Positions 9,004 through 18,873 of a stretch of 64,000 nucleotides of DNA are shown piece by piece. The notes under the pieces were generated by a model. That model made no database searches. It saw nothing but the letters and a program-made list of their open reading frames with translations, and had not been told where the DNA came from. How positions within the stretch are numbered: the first letter of the stretch is position 1; each line of letters starts with the position of its first letter. Where the stretch lies: contig JAKSLF010000002.1 in the NCBI GenBank assembly GCA_024401355.1, positions 1 to 64,000 on the forward strand, given 5' to 3'. A program made the translations under genes and the position numbers. This DNA is from Bacteroidales bacterium (GTDB lineage Bacteria; Bacteroidota; Bacteroidia; Bacteroidales; Marinilabiliaceae).

Positions 9004-11112
9004 TTATTCCTTAACTAACTTTTCACCACGATAGCCTTGCTTGGCATTCTCGTAGTTGGTGATGTTGATGTGGAACTTCATCATGTCATCCAAGTTGTAT
9101 ATAGTCTTCTGAGGAATAGGCATCTTACTAAACTGCTGGAAGTAGAGGAGACAACCATCATGCCACCAACGGGCATCGTCATGCTGAATCTCGAGTTTGT
9201 GCTGGACATCGTTCCAAAGATTAGCATCCACATAAGACTGTACTCGATTCCATGATGCAAGGAAATGAACTGTCATAGCAAGTCCGTGGTCATATCTAAC
9301 GCAAAGCTCATCCCAGAGTGTACGTCCGTTCTTCATGCGGAAATCCCAATTGACATGATGGAACCAGAGAAGGTATTCATCAGGACAAGTGTTGACGTCT
9401 GCATAAAGGTCAGAAAGTGGAGCATTATACTGCAATACGGCCTTGGAACCGTTGAGATCGCGACGTGAGCCTAGTCCGACGCTGTCGGCACAATGGTAAT
9501 AGGTAGGCATCCAGTCTGGACGAGCTCCAGGAACGGCGCACCATGGTTCTGGACCATAGTGATGTCCCCAAGCAAATATGTGATGAAGACCAAGAGGCAT
9601 CATATAGTCGACAACTGCTTCTCGGCTTTCGATGAGCATGTCGCGTACTGTACTTTCAGCATGCCGAGGAATGTCTGGCATTGTCTGTCGTATCCATTCG
9701 GTAGCAATAGAGTCAGCAGTAAGATTAGTATCCCATGCCATGCGTCCGAATGCGTACCAGTTGGACTGTGCTATATGGTTACCACACCAATTGTCGTCGT
9801 TACCAATATTAGCGACTCCTGCTATAGCTGATACTTTTACACCAGGCAGTTTGTCCTGAGTGAGACGTGCGATGGTAGAACCTTGTCCATCACGATAGGT
9901 ATCTGCATTGAGTGTCTCGAGCCACATTGTAGGGAGGTAGCACAGATGGTTGGCCGCACCTGTATATTCCTGAGTAATCTGCAATTCGGCTGCCATCTGA
10001 GTTTTCTTGAGTGCACCAAAGAGAGGGCTGAAAGGCTCACGAGGCTGAAAGTCGATTGGACCGTTCTTAATCTGTATTATTACGTTGTCGAGGAACTGAC
10101 CGTCGAGAGGCTGGAATTCAAGATAAGCCTGCTTTGCACGATCGGCATCAGAAGGTGAATATACAAAAGCACGCCAAAGGACGATGCCACCATGAGGCTT
10201 AAGAGCTTCAGCAAGCATATTGGCTCCATCTGAATGAGAGCGATGATAGTCGAGCGGTCCAGGCAGACCTTCGCTATTGGCCTTGACGAGGAATCCTGCG
10301 AAGTCAGGTATGAGAGAATAGATCTCATCTGCCTTATCTTTCCACCACTGGCGAACAGAGTCGCGAAGAGGATCTGCATCTGGAAGTCCGGCGAGAACCA
10401 TTGGTGAAGAGAAGTTGACCGAGACGAGAACCCTGATACCATAAGGACGCAGGATGTCGGCAATCTGGGCAACGATCTTAATATGCTCGGCAGAGAGCAT
10501 TTCTGGCGAAGCATTGACATTGTTGAGTACTACTGTGTTGATGCCTACAGAGGCGTTGGCACGAGCATACTCGGTATAGATTTTTATGTCTTCGGGAGTT
10601 GGTGTGCGCCATTGCCATATAGAATGTCCAGCATAGCCACGCTCTACTGTTCCATCGAGATTATCCCAATGGTTGAGCATACGAAAGTCGTATGAAGGTA
10701 CTGACGAGTGGGTTCGTACCGAACCAACCTCGACATGCTGCTGACGAAGAAGGTCGAAGGCGGCATAGAGGAGGGCGACATCTGAGTTTGCAGAAACTGT
10801 TACTGTCGAACCAGAGAGAGAAATGTCATAACCATCGTGTCCCAACTTCTCATCAGAGACAATATTGAATGATACGGCATCGGCAATGGAAAAATCCTTC
10901 ATCTCATCGGCAACAATCCTAAGAGTAGGAGTTGAGTCGTTGATGATGACGTGAGCCTTATTGTCCGAATGAAGTCCAGCCTTATGCTGCTGAAACCAGA
11001 GACTGTGCGCATCAAATGGCGAAACAGGAGACTGCCTGTCGCACGAGGAGAAGCCTAGAGCCACGGCCAACATCAATGGGCTACAAATGGCAGATGATAT
11101 GTGCAATTTCAT
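9004..11112 (-). CDS. aguA: Alpha-glucuronidase, GH67, lipoprotein
   Basis: 702 residues. GH67 enzymes remove 4-O-methyl-glucuronic acid from the non-reducing end of xylo-oligosaccharides. Family features: KANSEGLPGP near residue 290 (carrying the family's acid Glu), LDGQFLDN and KNGPIDFQ followed by REP near 360-390 (the family's catalytic Asp and Glu), HHIFAWGHHYGPEPW near 530 and WFHHVNWDFRM near 600. I chose ATG 11112 rather than a GTG at 11139 because it gives a clean signal peptide ending in a lipobox (LGFSSC), typical of Bacteroidota lipoproteins. It lies 53 bases after the GH5 gene and ends at the shared terminator, so the two probably form an operon. Location is likely periplasmic or outer-membrane attached. 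Confidence 0.95.
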   Translation of the reverse strand: MKLHISSAICSPLMLAVALGFSSCDRQSPVSPFDAHSLWFQQHKAGLHSDNKAHVIINDSTPTLRIVADEMKDFSIADAVSFNIVSDEKLGHDGYDISLSGSTVTVSANSDVALLYAAFDLLRQQHVEVGSVRTHSSVPSYDFRMLNHWDNLDGTVERGYAGHSIWQWRTPTPEDIKIYTEYARANASVGINTVVLNNVNASPEMLSAEHIKIVAQIADILRPYGIRVLVSVNFSSPMVLAGLPDADPLRDSVRQWWKDKADEIYSLIPDFAGFLVKANSEGLPGPLDYHRSHSDGANMLAEALKPHGGIVLWRAFVYSPSDADRAKQAYLEFQPLDGQFLDNVIIQIKNGPIDFQPREPFSPLFGALKKTQMAAELQITQEYTGAANHLCYLPTMWLETLNADTYRDGQGSTIARLTQDKLPGVKVSAIAGVANIGNDDNWCGNHIAQSNWYAFGRMAWDTNLTADSIATEWIRQTMPDIPRHAESTVRDMLIESREAVVDYMMPLGLHHIFAWGHHYGPEPWCAVPGARPDWMPTYYHCADSVGLGSRRDLNGSKAVLQYNAPLSDLYADVNTCPDEYLLWFHHVNWDFRMKNGRTLWDELCVRYDHGLAMTVHFLASWNRVQSYVDANLWNDVQHKLEIQHDDARWWHDGCLLYFQQFSKMPIPQKTIYNLDDMMKFHINITNYENAKQGYRGEKLVKE

Positions 11113-11165
11113 ATTATGATTGGAAAAAGACGTGTCCACTATGGACTGTCGAGTTATTATTAATA

Positions 11166-12497
11166 TTAAAGGTTACAGTTTATTTTAGCGTTTGCCTCAC
11201 GTATTACTATTACTGTGCTATCAGTTGAGAATACAGAGTTGAGTCCCTGCTCCTCCTGCGCTGGGTCACCAGTATAGTCGTCGCCAACCTGCCAATAGAC
11301 ATGAGAGTCGGAAGGCTGTGCATTGCCACCCCAAGCCCAGAAGTTGCATCCGGCAAGAGAGCCACGAGCTGCAGCCTGTTCGGCAACATAGTTGAATATG
11401 AAGCCATAGTATTCGTCGCGTGAAGAGGTCGTTGACGAACGTGAGAACTGGAATCCATCGCGTGGGTAACCGAATTCTTCAAGTACGAGAGGTTTTGAAT
11501 ATTTCTGTGCTATAGCCTGATGAAGCTCGAGGTAGGCCATAGTATTCTGCTTGGCACGTTCGAGGTTGACATCGAGACTGTCTTTGTTGGCCCAACCCCA
11601 GTTATATGGCCAGATGTGACAGTTAAGATAGTCGATGTTAGGATCGGCATGGATATCTTCGTAGAGCTGAATGTCCTGCTCACATCCATGCTTGCCTTCG
11701 GTACCTGTAGAGACAAGGTGATTGTGATCTTTTGACTTTATAAATGCTGCAACCGACTGAGTCCACTGTACGAATGCGTCCTTGTTTGCATCTGCAAAAC
11801 AACGAGGTTCGTTGGCAAGCTGCCACGACATGATGGCTGGTTCGTCGGTATAGGCTCGATTGGTATAACGATTGGTGCGTCCAAGAATGAAGTCTACATG
11901 GCGGAGGAACATCTGCTGGGCCTCAGGACATTGCATGTACTGTGCTACATATTCCATATATGTAGGCCATCCGTCGATGCTTGGGATTGGTGCTCGTCCT
12001 TTGCCTGCCCACTGGAGGTAGACTGAGAATCCACCTGACCATTCCCATGCGTTGTTGAGATAAAGTACGGCTTTCATATCACGCTTGTCGAGCTGGTCGA
12101 TAAGGTAGTCAAGTCCGTCAAGTATCGTATCGTTGTAAACGCCAGGTGCTGTCTGCAGAGTAGGTTGCACACGTGAAGGCAATCCGTTTTCGCCATCACC
12201 ACCAACGAGGATGCGGAGGTTGTCAACACCGATGTTCTTGAGGCTGTCAAGTTCGGCCGAAAGTCGGTCGCGATCACCACCCTGTCCAGTAGATGCAAGT
12301 ATCGCTCCATACCAGAAGTTAGCACCGACATAGTAGTATGGTTTACCATTGCGGACGAAGTGTCCGTCTTCTATCTTGACAAAGTTGGAGTCTGTGGTGG
12401 ATGTTGCAGACTGCTGTCCACATGACATGAAAAGAAGGAATACAAGAGTGGCCGAAAGAGCCATGCATGCCTTGTTGTAAAAAGAAAAGTTTCGCAT
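11166..12497 (-). CDS. GH5 glycosidase, probable endo-beta-1,4-mannanase (subfamily 7 type), lipoprotein
   Basis: 443 residues from ATG 12497, which gives a signal peptide with lipobox FMSC; the frame extends 31 codons further upstream but that extension would spoil the signal. The N-terminal strand pattern (NGKPYYYVGANFWYG, then NLRILVGGDGE) is that of GH5_7 mannanases. The acid/base Glu is in WQLANEPR (about residue 229) and the nucleophile Glu in LVLEEFGYPRDG (about 340). Predicted role: internal cleavage of mannan or glucomannan. It is followed by a GH67 alpha-glucuronidase, an odd pairing for a mannanase since GH67 acts on xylan fragments; the two may form a mixed hemicellulose unit. Subfamily placement is by eye. 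Confidence 0.88.
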   Translation of the reverse strand: MRNFSFYNKACMALSATLVFLLFMSCGQQSATSTTDSNFVKIEDGHFVRNGKPYYYVGANFWYGAILASTGQGGDRDRLSAELDSLKNIGVDNLRILVGGDGENGLPSRVQPTLQTAPGVYNDTILDGLDYLIDQLDKRDMKAVLYLNNAWEWSGGFSVYLQWAGKGRAPIPSIDGWPTYMEYVAQYMQCPEAQQMFLRHVDFILGRTNRYTNRAYTDEPAIMSWQLANEPRCFADANKDAFVQWTQSVAAFIKSKDHNHLVSTGTEGKHGCEQDIQLYEDIHADPNIDYLNCHIWPYNWGWANKDSLDVNLERAKQNTMAYLELHQAIAQKYSKPLVLEEFGYPRDGFQFSRSSTTSSRDEYYGFIFNYVAEQAAARGSLAGCNFWAWGGNAQPSDSHVYWQVGDDYTGDPAQEEQGLNSVFSTDSTVIVIREANAKINCNL

Positions 12498-12533
12498 TTG
12501 AATCGCGTTTGAATATATTAAGAGTTTCGGATG

Positions 12534-12541
12534 CAAATTTA
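12534..12541 (-). promoter_or_regulatory. Candidate -7 promoter element for the GH5/GH67 pair
   Basis: On the minus strand this reads TAAATTTG, matching the Bacteroidota -7 consensus TAnnTTTG, 36 bases before the GH5 start. No good -33 TTTG is visible at the usual spacing, so support is partial. Confidence 0.45.
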
Positions 12542-12740
12542 CATTTTTTAGTAATATTGGCATAATACTTTTTAGACATTTTATTTGCAAAAACGTACTT
12601 CTGCAGGTTATTGACCGATTTAGCTTGCTTGTATATAGGACGAAGGTACGTGTTTCGAGATAAAAGATGAGGGTGACAATGGTTGTATGAAACCTCTTGC
12701 CACCCTCAACAGACGGATAGATATAAGTAATATTGAGAGA

Positions 12741-15700
12741 TTACTTGAGACGCTGTCCAGCGAGATTGTACTTGACTCCGTTGCGGTAGATTACAATCTT
12801 GCCATTTTCGATGCATTTGCCGTTGCGGAGAGAGGTGTCGGCAGATGGACGAACAACAGGAGTAGGTGTAGAAGGCTTAGGTTCAAATATAACAAGGTAG
12901 AGATTCATCGAATCACCCTTCTTGAGTGTATACTTCTGACCACCAACTGCATCAAATGTATATTCACCTGTTTCCTTATCTGTCGCAACAGTTTTTCCGT
13001 TTAAGACTATATTCTTGTTCTTGACGTTGAAGACCATGGTAACCTTACAGTCTGATGATGGTGTTATATATATTTCTGTGCTTGATTCAAGTTTAGCACC
13101 ATACTTATATGTAGAACCATCATAGGTAAAGCTTGATGTAGCACCATTGGTAGAACTATTGTAAGATACAAGAGCATTGTTAGACGATTCAATACCACTA
13201 CCACCAGGACGGTTGAATGTGACGATTGTTGTGCCTGTCATGTCTTTTGTAACGTTAACGTTGACTGTTACCGAAGCACCCTTGACTGCATCCGTTCCTG
13301 AGTCTGTAACTGTGATGATTGCTGAACCTGTAGCGACTGCTGTAATCTTGCCATCGGCATCAACTGTGGCAACAGATGTGGCATTTGATGTGTATGAAAC
13401 AACGCCGGCTGCACCGCTCACTTCAATCTGTGCCTCTGCTGTACCACCTATCTTCAATGCTACCTCATCGTCCGATTCAAGGGCAAATACTGATGCTGCA
13501 CGTGAATCTACGACTGTTACTGTCAGGCTGTATGCACCTGCCTTGTAGTTGTCGTCCTTTACCTGAGCAACACGGATTGATACTACTCCTTCCTTGAGGG
13601 CAACTATCTTGCCACTGGCATCAACTGATGCAATAGAACTATTTGATGATGTGTAGGTAATAACTCCTGTAGAAGATGTTGTGTAGTCGGTTCCCTCGAC
13701 TATTGTGTAGCTTTCGCCTATGTTCAATGTCTTCTCCTCTACCGATGCTTCGAGGTCACTTTCTGCTCGGGTGTCTTCGCCTGCCAAGTTCTTGATCAGG
13801 ACACCCTGGATGTTCAGTCCACCTGTAGAACCGTTTACTATCTTGATCCATACTGGTGATGTCGATTCTGTGTCACGAAGCTTTGCACTAAAATCTTTTT
13901 TCAAGATGCCCGTCGCACCACCTTCCACTTTGTCGACTTCAGTAAAGTTTTCACCATCTGTTGACTTCAGTACTTGATAGTGGCTAGTTCCTGTTCTGTA
14001 TGTATATATCTTGAATGTTGTAACACCCTTCTCGCAATAGAATATAGCACTACCACCATTATATGTCTTTGCCGCTGATGACTTACCAAGCTGCAGAGAA
14101 CCGACATGTTCTGTCTGACACTGAATCTCAGAAGTTGGCTGGTTGTTACTATCTTTCTTATATGTGACATTCTCGTATGTTGCGTTGAATGATGACGAGT
14201 TGGGCTGACCAGTTTGAGAGTCTACGGCAGTTGATGCCTCCAAGACTATCTTACCGGCAGAGATAAGACCATTGGTTGTAGCAACGTTTGATTCGCCAAC
14301 AAAGTAGTAGTCCGAGCCATCTGCATTGCCCAGGTAAACTTCTTCTTCCATATCGTCGTCAACGATATCAACACTCGAGCCCCACGACGGAGCAGGAGTT
14401 GTCTCGTCAATAGCCTGTACGACTCCCTTGCCATCACCACCATCTACTGTAGTAGTGGCACCACCATTTTTGATCGATGTCTCACCTACATAGTTGCCAA
14501 CCAATGTTGACTTGTAATCTACTATTGCAGACTTCAGCTCAGCTATGACTGCGTAGTTCTCGTCCTGACCCTGATATTTAAATGTCCACTTAAAGTCACC
14601 ACCATTCATTCTACCAGCACCCAAACCTTCACGACCAGCAAATTCACCACGGCATATCAGTGCTACATCCTCTACTGGATCAATAACACTTGCTGGTACA
14701 ACCTGACGTGCCTTTTCATCGGCAGTAGCGTTATATGACGAACCATCAATACTATTGACTGTCACAGCAGCACCTCGCTCAGATACTTTTACAACATCCC
14801 AGAAGCCATCGGTCTGACTGCCATCGTAATAAAGCACCTGCTTTGCGTTGATAACCTTATCGTTGAAACACTTGATTACTCCACTGTTCTCACCAGAGAA
14901 GGTTCCCTTACCCTGGCTATCTGAACCCTGATGAGATATCAGATATGGATACTTTGTATTACGGTAGTAGTTGTTTTCAGACAACGAAGAACCACCACTT
15001 GTACATCCTATACCATATTTCGAAACACCATCATAGTAGTTGTTGTAGCAATGATAGAATGCTGTACGGATACGTGGATGACGCGAATCTGAATGGTCAA
15101 ACCAGTTGTGGTGATATGTCATCCAGCAATCTGTAGTTTCACCCTTCATACCGCCCAATGAGCACTTGCCTGAATCGAAGAAGTGATTATATGATACAGT
15201 AATATGACTCGACTTGCCCTTTATATCAACAGTACCATCTCCCTTTGCCTGGTCGGCATCACCACCGGCTGCACCATAGAAGAAATCCATATTATGAATC
15301 CAGTCGTGATGATTGTCGGTATCAAGAGATACACAGTCGTCCATGCAGTTCAGGATAGCGAAGTTGCGCAACTCTACCGAATTTGTATTTCTCAGCAACA
15401 GACCAAAGCTATGAATTGCAGCATCGCACCCTATACCCTCGATGGTTATATTCATCTTGGTTGTTCCATTTTTGCCTTTTACCTGCAATCCCTCCTCAGA
15501 AGAATTCAATGCGTCAAGGTCAGCAGCCTTGAGAGTACCAATTATACGGATATCGAGTGGACGTGTCTCTTTGCCTTTCTCGAATGCTGCTATTATCGCC
15601 TGCAGACCTGTATATTCCACGTCTTTATCGCCCATGACGAAGCACTTGACTGTCTTTGCGTTGTTGGCATTTACATAGATTACTCTTGCGTTATCCTTCA

Positions 15701-16091
15701 AGGTGCCGTCATTCTTGTAAGCACCAATTCCCTCACTCATGCCATCATGAGCAAAGCCCGAACGGTCGTGAGCTACTGCTGTAAAGACTGATGACTCAGC
15801 CACATCGCCATTGGAAGCTTTGACTTTGAACTGGTAGTTGCCTGCCTTCAGTCCAACCATGTCGGCACGGCCATAGGAACCATAATTACGCACGAGTTCA
15901 TCATCTATCTCGGCATACTCCCCACCCTCGGGACGAACAGAGACTGAATATGTCTGTCCTGGCGCTGCCGCCCAGATGACGTAGCCACTCTCAAACCAAC
16001 CGCCAACCTCAGTAATAGCAACTTCGGCCGAAGCAGCAATAGCAGAGAAAAGTGCTATTGATGAAAGGAATAGAGTTTTAAATACATTCAT
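12741..16091 (-). CDS. Multidomain secreted pectate lyase, PL1 family, with two Ig-like domains
   Basis: 1,116 residues with a Sec signal peptide (cut after ASAE). Residues ~100-480 form a PL1 parallel beta-helix: MDDCVSLDTDNHHDWIHNMD near 250-270 has the Ca-binding Asp cluster, and HNWFDHSDSRHPRIR near 327-341 has the catalytic Arg region. It should cleave polygalacturonate by beta-elimination. Residues ~590-760 are a jelly-roll-like domain of unknown role, ~792-864 and ~870-954 are Big_2-type Ig domains (SSIASVDASGKIVALKEG; TSVATVDADGKITAV), and ~955-1080 is another beta domain. The last ~33 residues (IENGKIVIYRNG ... YNLAGQRLK) form the short C-terminal module seen on many Prevotella secreted enzymes, probably a sorting signal. 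It has its own promoter and a leader hairpin. Confidence 0.92.
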   Translation of the reverse strand: MNVFKTLFLSSIALFSAIAASAEVAITEVGGWFESGYVIWAAAPGQTYSVSVRPEGGEYAEIDDELVRNYGSYGRADMVGLKAGNYQFKVKASNGDVAESSVFTAVAHDRSGFAHDGMSEGIGAYKNDGTLKDNARVIYVNANNAKTVKCFVMGDKDVEYTGLQAIIAAFEKGKETRPLDIRIIGTLKAADLDALNSSEEGLQVKGKNGTTKMNITIEGIGCDAAIHSFGLLLRNTNSVELRNFAILNCMDDCVSLDTDNHHDWIHNMDFFYGAAGGDADQAKGDGTVDIKGKSSHITVSYNHFFDSGKCSLGGMKGETTDCWMTYHHNWFDHSDSRHPRIRTAFYHCYNNYYDGVSKYGIGCTSGGSSLSENNYYRNTKYPYLISHQGSDSQGKGTFSGENSGVIKCFNDKVINAKQVLYYDGSQTDGFWDVVKVSERGAAVTVNSIDGSSYNATADEKARQVVPASVIDPVEDVALICRGEFAGREGLGAGRMNGGDFKWTFKYQGQDENYAVIAELKSAIVDYKSTLVGNYVGETSIKNGGATTTVDGGDGKGVVQAIDETTPAPSWGSSVDIVDDDMEEEVYLGNADGSDYYFVGESNVATTNGLISAGKIVLEASTAVDSQTGQPNSSSFNATYENVTYKKDSNNQPTSEIQCQTEHVGSLQLGKSSAAKTYNGGSAIFYCEKGVTTFKIYTYRTGTSHYQVLKSTDGENFTEVDKVEGGATGILKKDFSAKLRDTESTSPVWIKIVNGSTGGLNIQGVLIKNLAGEDTRAESDLEASVEEKTLNIGESYTIVEGTDYTTSSTGVITYTSSNSSIASVDASGKIVALKEGVVSIRVAQVKDDNYKAGAYSLTVTVVDSRAASVFALESDDEVALKIGGTAEAQIEVSGAAGVVSYTSNATSVATVDADGKITAVATGSAIITVTDSGTDAVKGASVTVNVNVTKDMTGTTIVTFNRPGGSGIESSNNALVSYNSSTNGATSSFTYDGSTYKYGAKLESSTEIYITPSSDCKVTMVFNVKNKNIVLNGKTVATDKETGEYTFDAVGGQKYTLKKGDSMNLYLVIFEPKPSTPTPVVRPSADTSLRNGKCIENGKIVIYRNGVKYNLAGQRLK

Positions 16092-16133
16092 AGTAAAATA
16101 TCTTTTATATGTGAAAACAAAAAAGTTTGAGCC

Positions 16134-16166
16134 TGTTACGACAACTGAAGGTGATGAGTCGTAACA
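16134..16166 (-). promoter_or_regulatory. Perfect 9-bp inverted repeat in the pectate lyase leader
   Basis: TGTTACGAC and GTCGTAACA are separated by 15 bases. The repeat starts about 4 bases downstream of the transcription start predicted from the -7 element at 16177-16184 and ends ~43 bases before the ATG. It could be an operator bound by a dimeric regulator or a 5'-UTR hairpin. It has no T-tract, so it is not a terminator. Confidence 0.5.
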
Positions 16167-16176
16167 TCATCGGATG

Positions 16177-16184
16177 CAAAGATA
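16177..16184 (-). promoter_or_regulatory. -7 promoter element for the pectate lyase gene
   Basis: The minus strand reads TATCTTTG, a full match to TAnnTTTG and the same octamer used before metG, frr, lpxK, rbfA and the tRNA-Glu unit in this window. The predicted start site is near 16170, giving an ~80-base leader. No clear -33 element. Confidence 0.6.
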
Positions 16185-16228
16185 TGACGGAATAAACTAA
16201 CAGACCATGTCTGATTTTTTGTAAAAAC

Positions 16229-16284
16229 GGGGAGAAATAGACACCATGGTAGATAAATTGCCATTATGGTGTCCATTTCTCCCC
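16229..16284 (-). terminator. Long imperfect hairpin, probable terminator of the TonB-family receptor gene
   Basis: Arms of about 22 bases (GGGGAGAAATAGACACCAT and, on the other side, ATGGTGTCCATTTCTCCCC) pair with one or two mismatches around a short AT-rich loop. In the minus direction the stem is followed by GTTTTTAC, so it can end transcripts from the receptor gene 78 bases upstream. It is much longer than the other terminators here, so a second role is possible. Confidence 0.6.
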
Positions 16285-16361
16285 TTTGAAGGATTGAAAA
16301 CCTTTTTTCTGAATATATGTAGTTTGATAGGAATTGGTTTCTGTTTATGTTCTACCGATCA

Positions 16362-18725
16362 TTAACGTGTAAGCATATCGGTGATATTAGCATTCTCGTC
16401 GGCACGGTCAATAAGGTCGCTGTCGTACGACTTCTGACGCTGGTTCTTCTGCTTGAGGGAACCTATCTGGAAGGTTACTGATGCCATGATTGAACGCATG
16501 TTGATTGATGTGTGCGACGATGTAGAGAAGTCGTGTCCTATTGTCTCGCTATCCATCTTCATCGACTTGCAGAAAGGACTTACTGCGTTGATGCTGACGT
16601 TGAGCTTCTTGTCGAGGAATGGACGGCTAAGACCAAGCGAGTGCATTGACATTCCTGCTGATGTTCCCTGGAGCGATACGTTGCCTGTATTGCCAAAGTA
16701 TGAGGCCGAGAGCTTGAGTTCCCAAGGGAGGTCCTGCTGAAGGCTCGCCATGTAGTTGGCCTGCCAGCCCGAGTTGCTGTAGTTCAGAGCCGACGATTCG
16801 AGGTCTACGTATGAGAGTGTCGAGTTAACCATGAGTCGAGTTCCCTTGACGACTGTCCAGTTGGCAAAGATGTTGAGAGAGGCATTCTTGCGCTTGCCGA
16901 CATTGTCGTAGGTCGTGTATGTGATGTCGTTGTCGATAAAGCTGTAGCTTTCGATGCAGTTGTTCATGAACGAATACTTGAGCGATGCGTTGAGCATGAA
17001 TTTCTGGGTGAAGAGGCTGTAGGTAGCCTGAAGGTTATGAGCCTTTTCGACGTCAAGGTCAGGATTACCGTATGTGACGCTTGTAAGGTTCTGTGTGTTT
17101 CGGTAAGGGTTGAGGTATGTGATACCTGGTCGGCTGAGACGCATGTTGTAGCCGAGACCGAGTGTCTGGGTCATGCCAAGGCTGAAGCTGAGAGAGGCCG
17201 AAGGTACAAGATTGTCATACTTCGTGTCGAAGTCTTCACCCAAGCCTTTCTTGTATGTTACTTCCTGATTGGTATGCTCGTAACGAAGTCCTGCCTTCAG
17301 TCCAAAAGGATTTGCTCGCAGACTGTAGGATGCGTATGCACCTGTGATGTTGCTGTCATGACTGTAGTCAAGAAGGTCTGTCGTACTTGTGCTGTGGCGA
17401 TTGATGTACTTCGCACCGAGTTCTAGGCTGTTCTTTTCGTTGATAGGCAGAGAATAGTCAAGCTGAGCGGTCTGCTCGGTCATGTTGTTCTTGTCGGTCT
17501 TGTCATAGTCTGCCATACCTGATAGTGTATATGTACTCTTGGCGTCTGTCTCACGAGGCTGTGTGTTGATGCGATAGGCAAGTGTGAGCGAGTGGTTAGG
17601 GTTTTCGCCAAACACGTGCATATAGTCTGTACTGAGGTTGAGGGCCTTGCTTGTTGTCTTGTTGTCTGTTATTGTCGTATAGTCATAGCTTCCTGCTGCC
17701 GACGACATTGTTGTCAGCAGGTTCGACTCCATGTCCTGCTTGCCTCTGTTGAAGCCAAGTGTGAGAGAGAATACATTGCTTGGGTTGATGTCGAGGGAGA
17801 AGTCAACACTTCCGCGAAGCGAGTTCTGCTTGCCGTCGTTCGATGTTACATAATCCATACGGTTGCCGTTGGTCTCTATGCGATTACCTGTTGTTGATGT
17901 TTCTGGAGTATTGATAACCATTGCACCTGCATTGACGCCAATGGTTGCCTTGCCCTGCTGAACCATGGCATAGAGTCCGCCACCATTGACGAGAGTTCCG
18001 CCCATCGCATAGATGCTCGCTGTATAACCATTCATGTCATTGTTCTGCTCGGTAACGATATTCAGAATACCACCGACACCTTCTGCATCATATTTTGCAC
18101 CTGGATTGGTGAGTACTGCGATCGACTTGATGCCTGTGGCTGGCATGGCGCGAAGTGTCTCTTTTGGATTGGCACTCATCATGGCATTTGGCTTGCCATT
18201 TACATAAACCTGGAAGCTGCTGCTACCGTTGACCGAGATGTTGTCTTCACCGTCAACTGTGACCATCGGTACTTTTCGCAACATCTCAAGGACTGTGTTG
18301 GTTCGTGAATCAGGGTCGTCTTTGACGCTATATTCGATGCGGTCTATATCCATTTTGACGAGTGGCTTGTTGGCTACTACGTCAACTCCTTCTATTTTCT
18401 TGGCGTCGTCTTTTATATATAGGTTACCCAAATCGATATTCACTCCCTTGTTCTGGAATGGAACTACAAGAGGTGTCTTGCCCATCGATGATGAACGAAG
18501 CACAAAACTGCCCTTCTCTTTTAGGACTACTTTAAATACACCATCCATATCTGTAACTCCAGATGCAACCGACTTGTCTGCATCTTTGTCTGTTGTTATC
18601 CATATTGTAGCGAAAGGTTCGCCCGCGTTTGTAAGAGAATCAAGAATAACACCCTTAACTTCAACCTGAGCTGTAGCAACCATGGCAATCAGCATCATCA
18701 TAATTGTCAAAACTGTTGTCTTCAT
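16362..18725 (-). CDS. TonB-dependent outer-membrane receptor-like protein (carboxypeptidase-regulatory domain, plug, barrel)
   Basis: 787 residues with a signal peptide (cut after TAQ). Residues ~22-100 are a carboxypeptidase-regulatory-like Ig domain (VKGVILDSLTNAGEPFATIWI), ~110-230 a TonB plug (DNISVNGSSSFQVYVNGKPN, then NPGAKYDAEGVGGILNIVT), and the rest a beta-barrel of the outer-membrane beta-barrel family 3 type. No SusD gene is adjacent, so it is not a classic SusC; this subfamily is common in Bacteroidota and its substrates are largely unknown. It is divergent from a membrane-bound LytTR regulator whose start lies 148 bases away, a plausible regulatory pairing. Confidence 0.88.
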   Translation of the reverse strand: MKTTVLTIMMMLIAMVATAQVEVKGVILDSLTNAGEPFATIWITTDKDADKSVASGVTDMDGVFKVVLKEKGSFVLRSSSMGKTPLVVPFQNKGVNIDLGNLYIKDDAKKIEGVDVVANKPLVKMDIDRIEYSVKDDPDSRTNTVLEMLRKVPMVTVDGEDNISVNGSSSFQVYVNGKPNAMMSANPKETLRAMPATGIKSIAVLTNPGAKYDAEGVGGILNIVTEQNNDMNGYTASIYAMGGTLVNGGGLYAMVQQGKATIGVNAGAMVINTPETSTTGNRIETNGNRMDYVTSNDGKQNSLRGSVDFSLDINPSNVFSLTLGFNRGKQDMESNLLTTMSSAAGSYDYTTITDNKTTSKALNLSTDYMHVFGENPNHSLTLAYRINTQPRETDAKSTYTLSGMADYDKTDKNNMTEQTAQLDYSLPINEKNSLELGAKYINRHSTSTTDLLDYSHDSNITGAYASYSLRANPFGLKAGLRYEHTNQEVTYKKGLGEDFDTKYDNLVPSASLSFSLGMTQTLGLGYNMRLSRPGITYLNPYRNTQNLTSVTYGNPDLDVEKAHNLQATYSLFTQKFMLNASLKYSFMNNCIESYSFIDNDITYTTYDNVGKRKNASLNIFANWTVVKGTRLMVNSTLSYVDLESSALNYSNSGWQANYMASLQQDLPWELKLSASYFGNTGNVSLQGTSAGMSMHSLGLSRPFLDKKLNVSINAVSPFCKSMKMDSETIGHDFSTSSHTSINMRSIMASVTFQIGSLKQKNQRQKSYDSDLIDRADENANITDMLTR

Positions 18726-18768
18726 ATCTTTATATTTTTTCGTTATTGTTTTTCGAATTTTTCTGTTG

Positions 18769-18776
18769 CAAATGTA
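18769..18776 (-). promoter_or_regulatory. -7 promoter element for the receptor gene
   Basis: The minus strand reads TACATTTG, a full TAnnTTTG match, 43 bases before the receptor ATG. No -33 TTTG at 19-21 bases. It lies in the intergenic region shared with the divergent LytTR gene. Confidence 0.5.
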
Positions 18777-18873
18777 GGCTAGATGCGGGTTCTGTGAAAA
18801 AAACTACGACAAGTTGCCCAAATTCTTCGACGAAATCCGTGTTACGTCCGACAAAATATCTACCTTTGTCAGC

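Noticed and set aside
9037..12349. Many short plus- and minus-strand ORFs within the GH67/GH5 genes
   Set aside because: All are alternative-frame shadows of two genes with complete catalytic motifs.
15204..15791. 195-codon plus-strand ORF
   Set aside because: Antisense to the PL1 catalytic domain, which is clearly coding.
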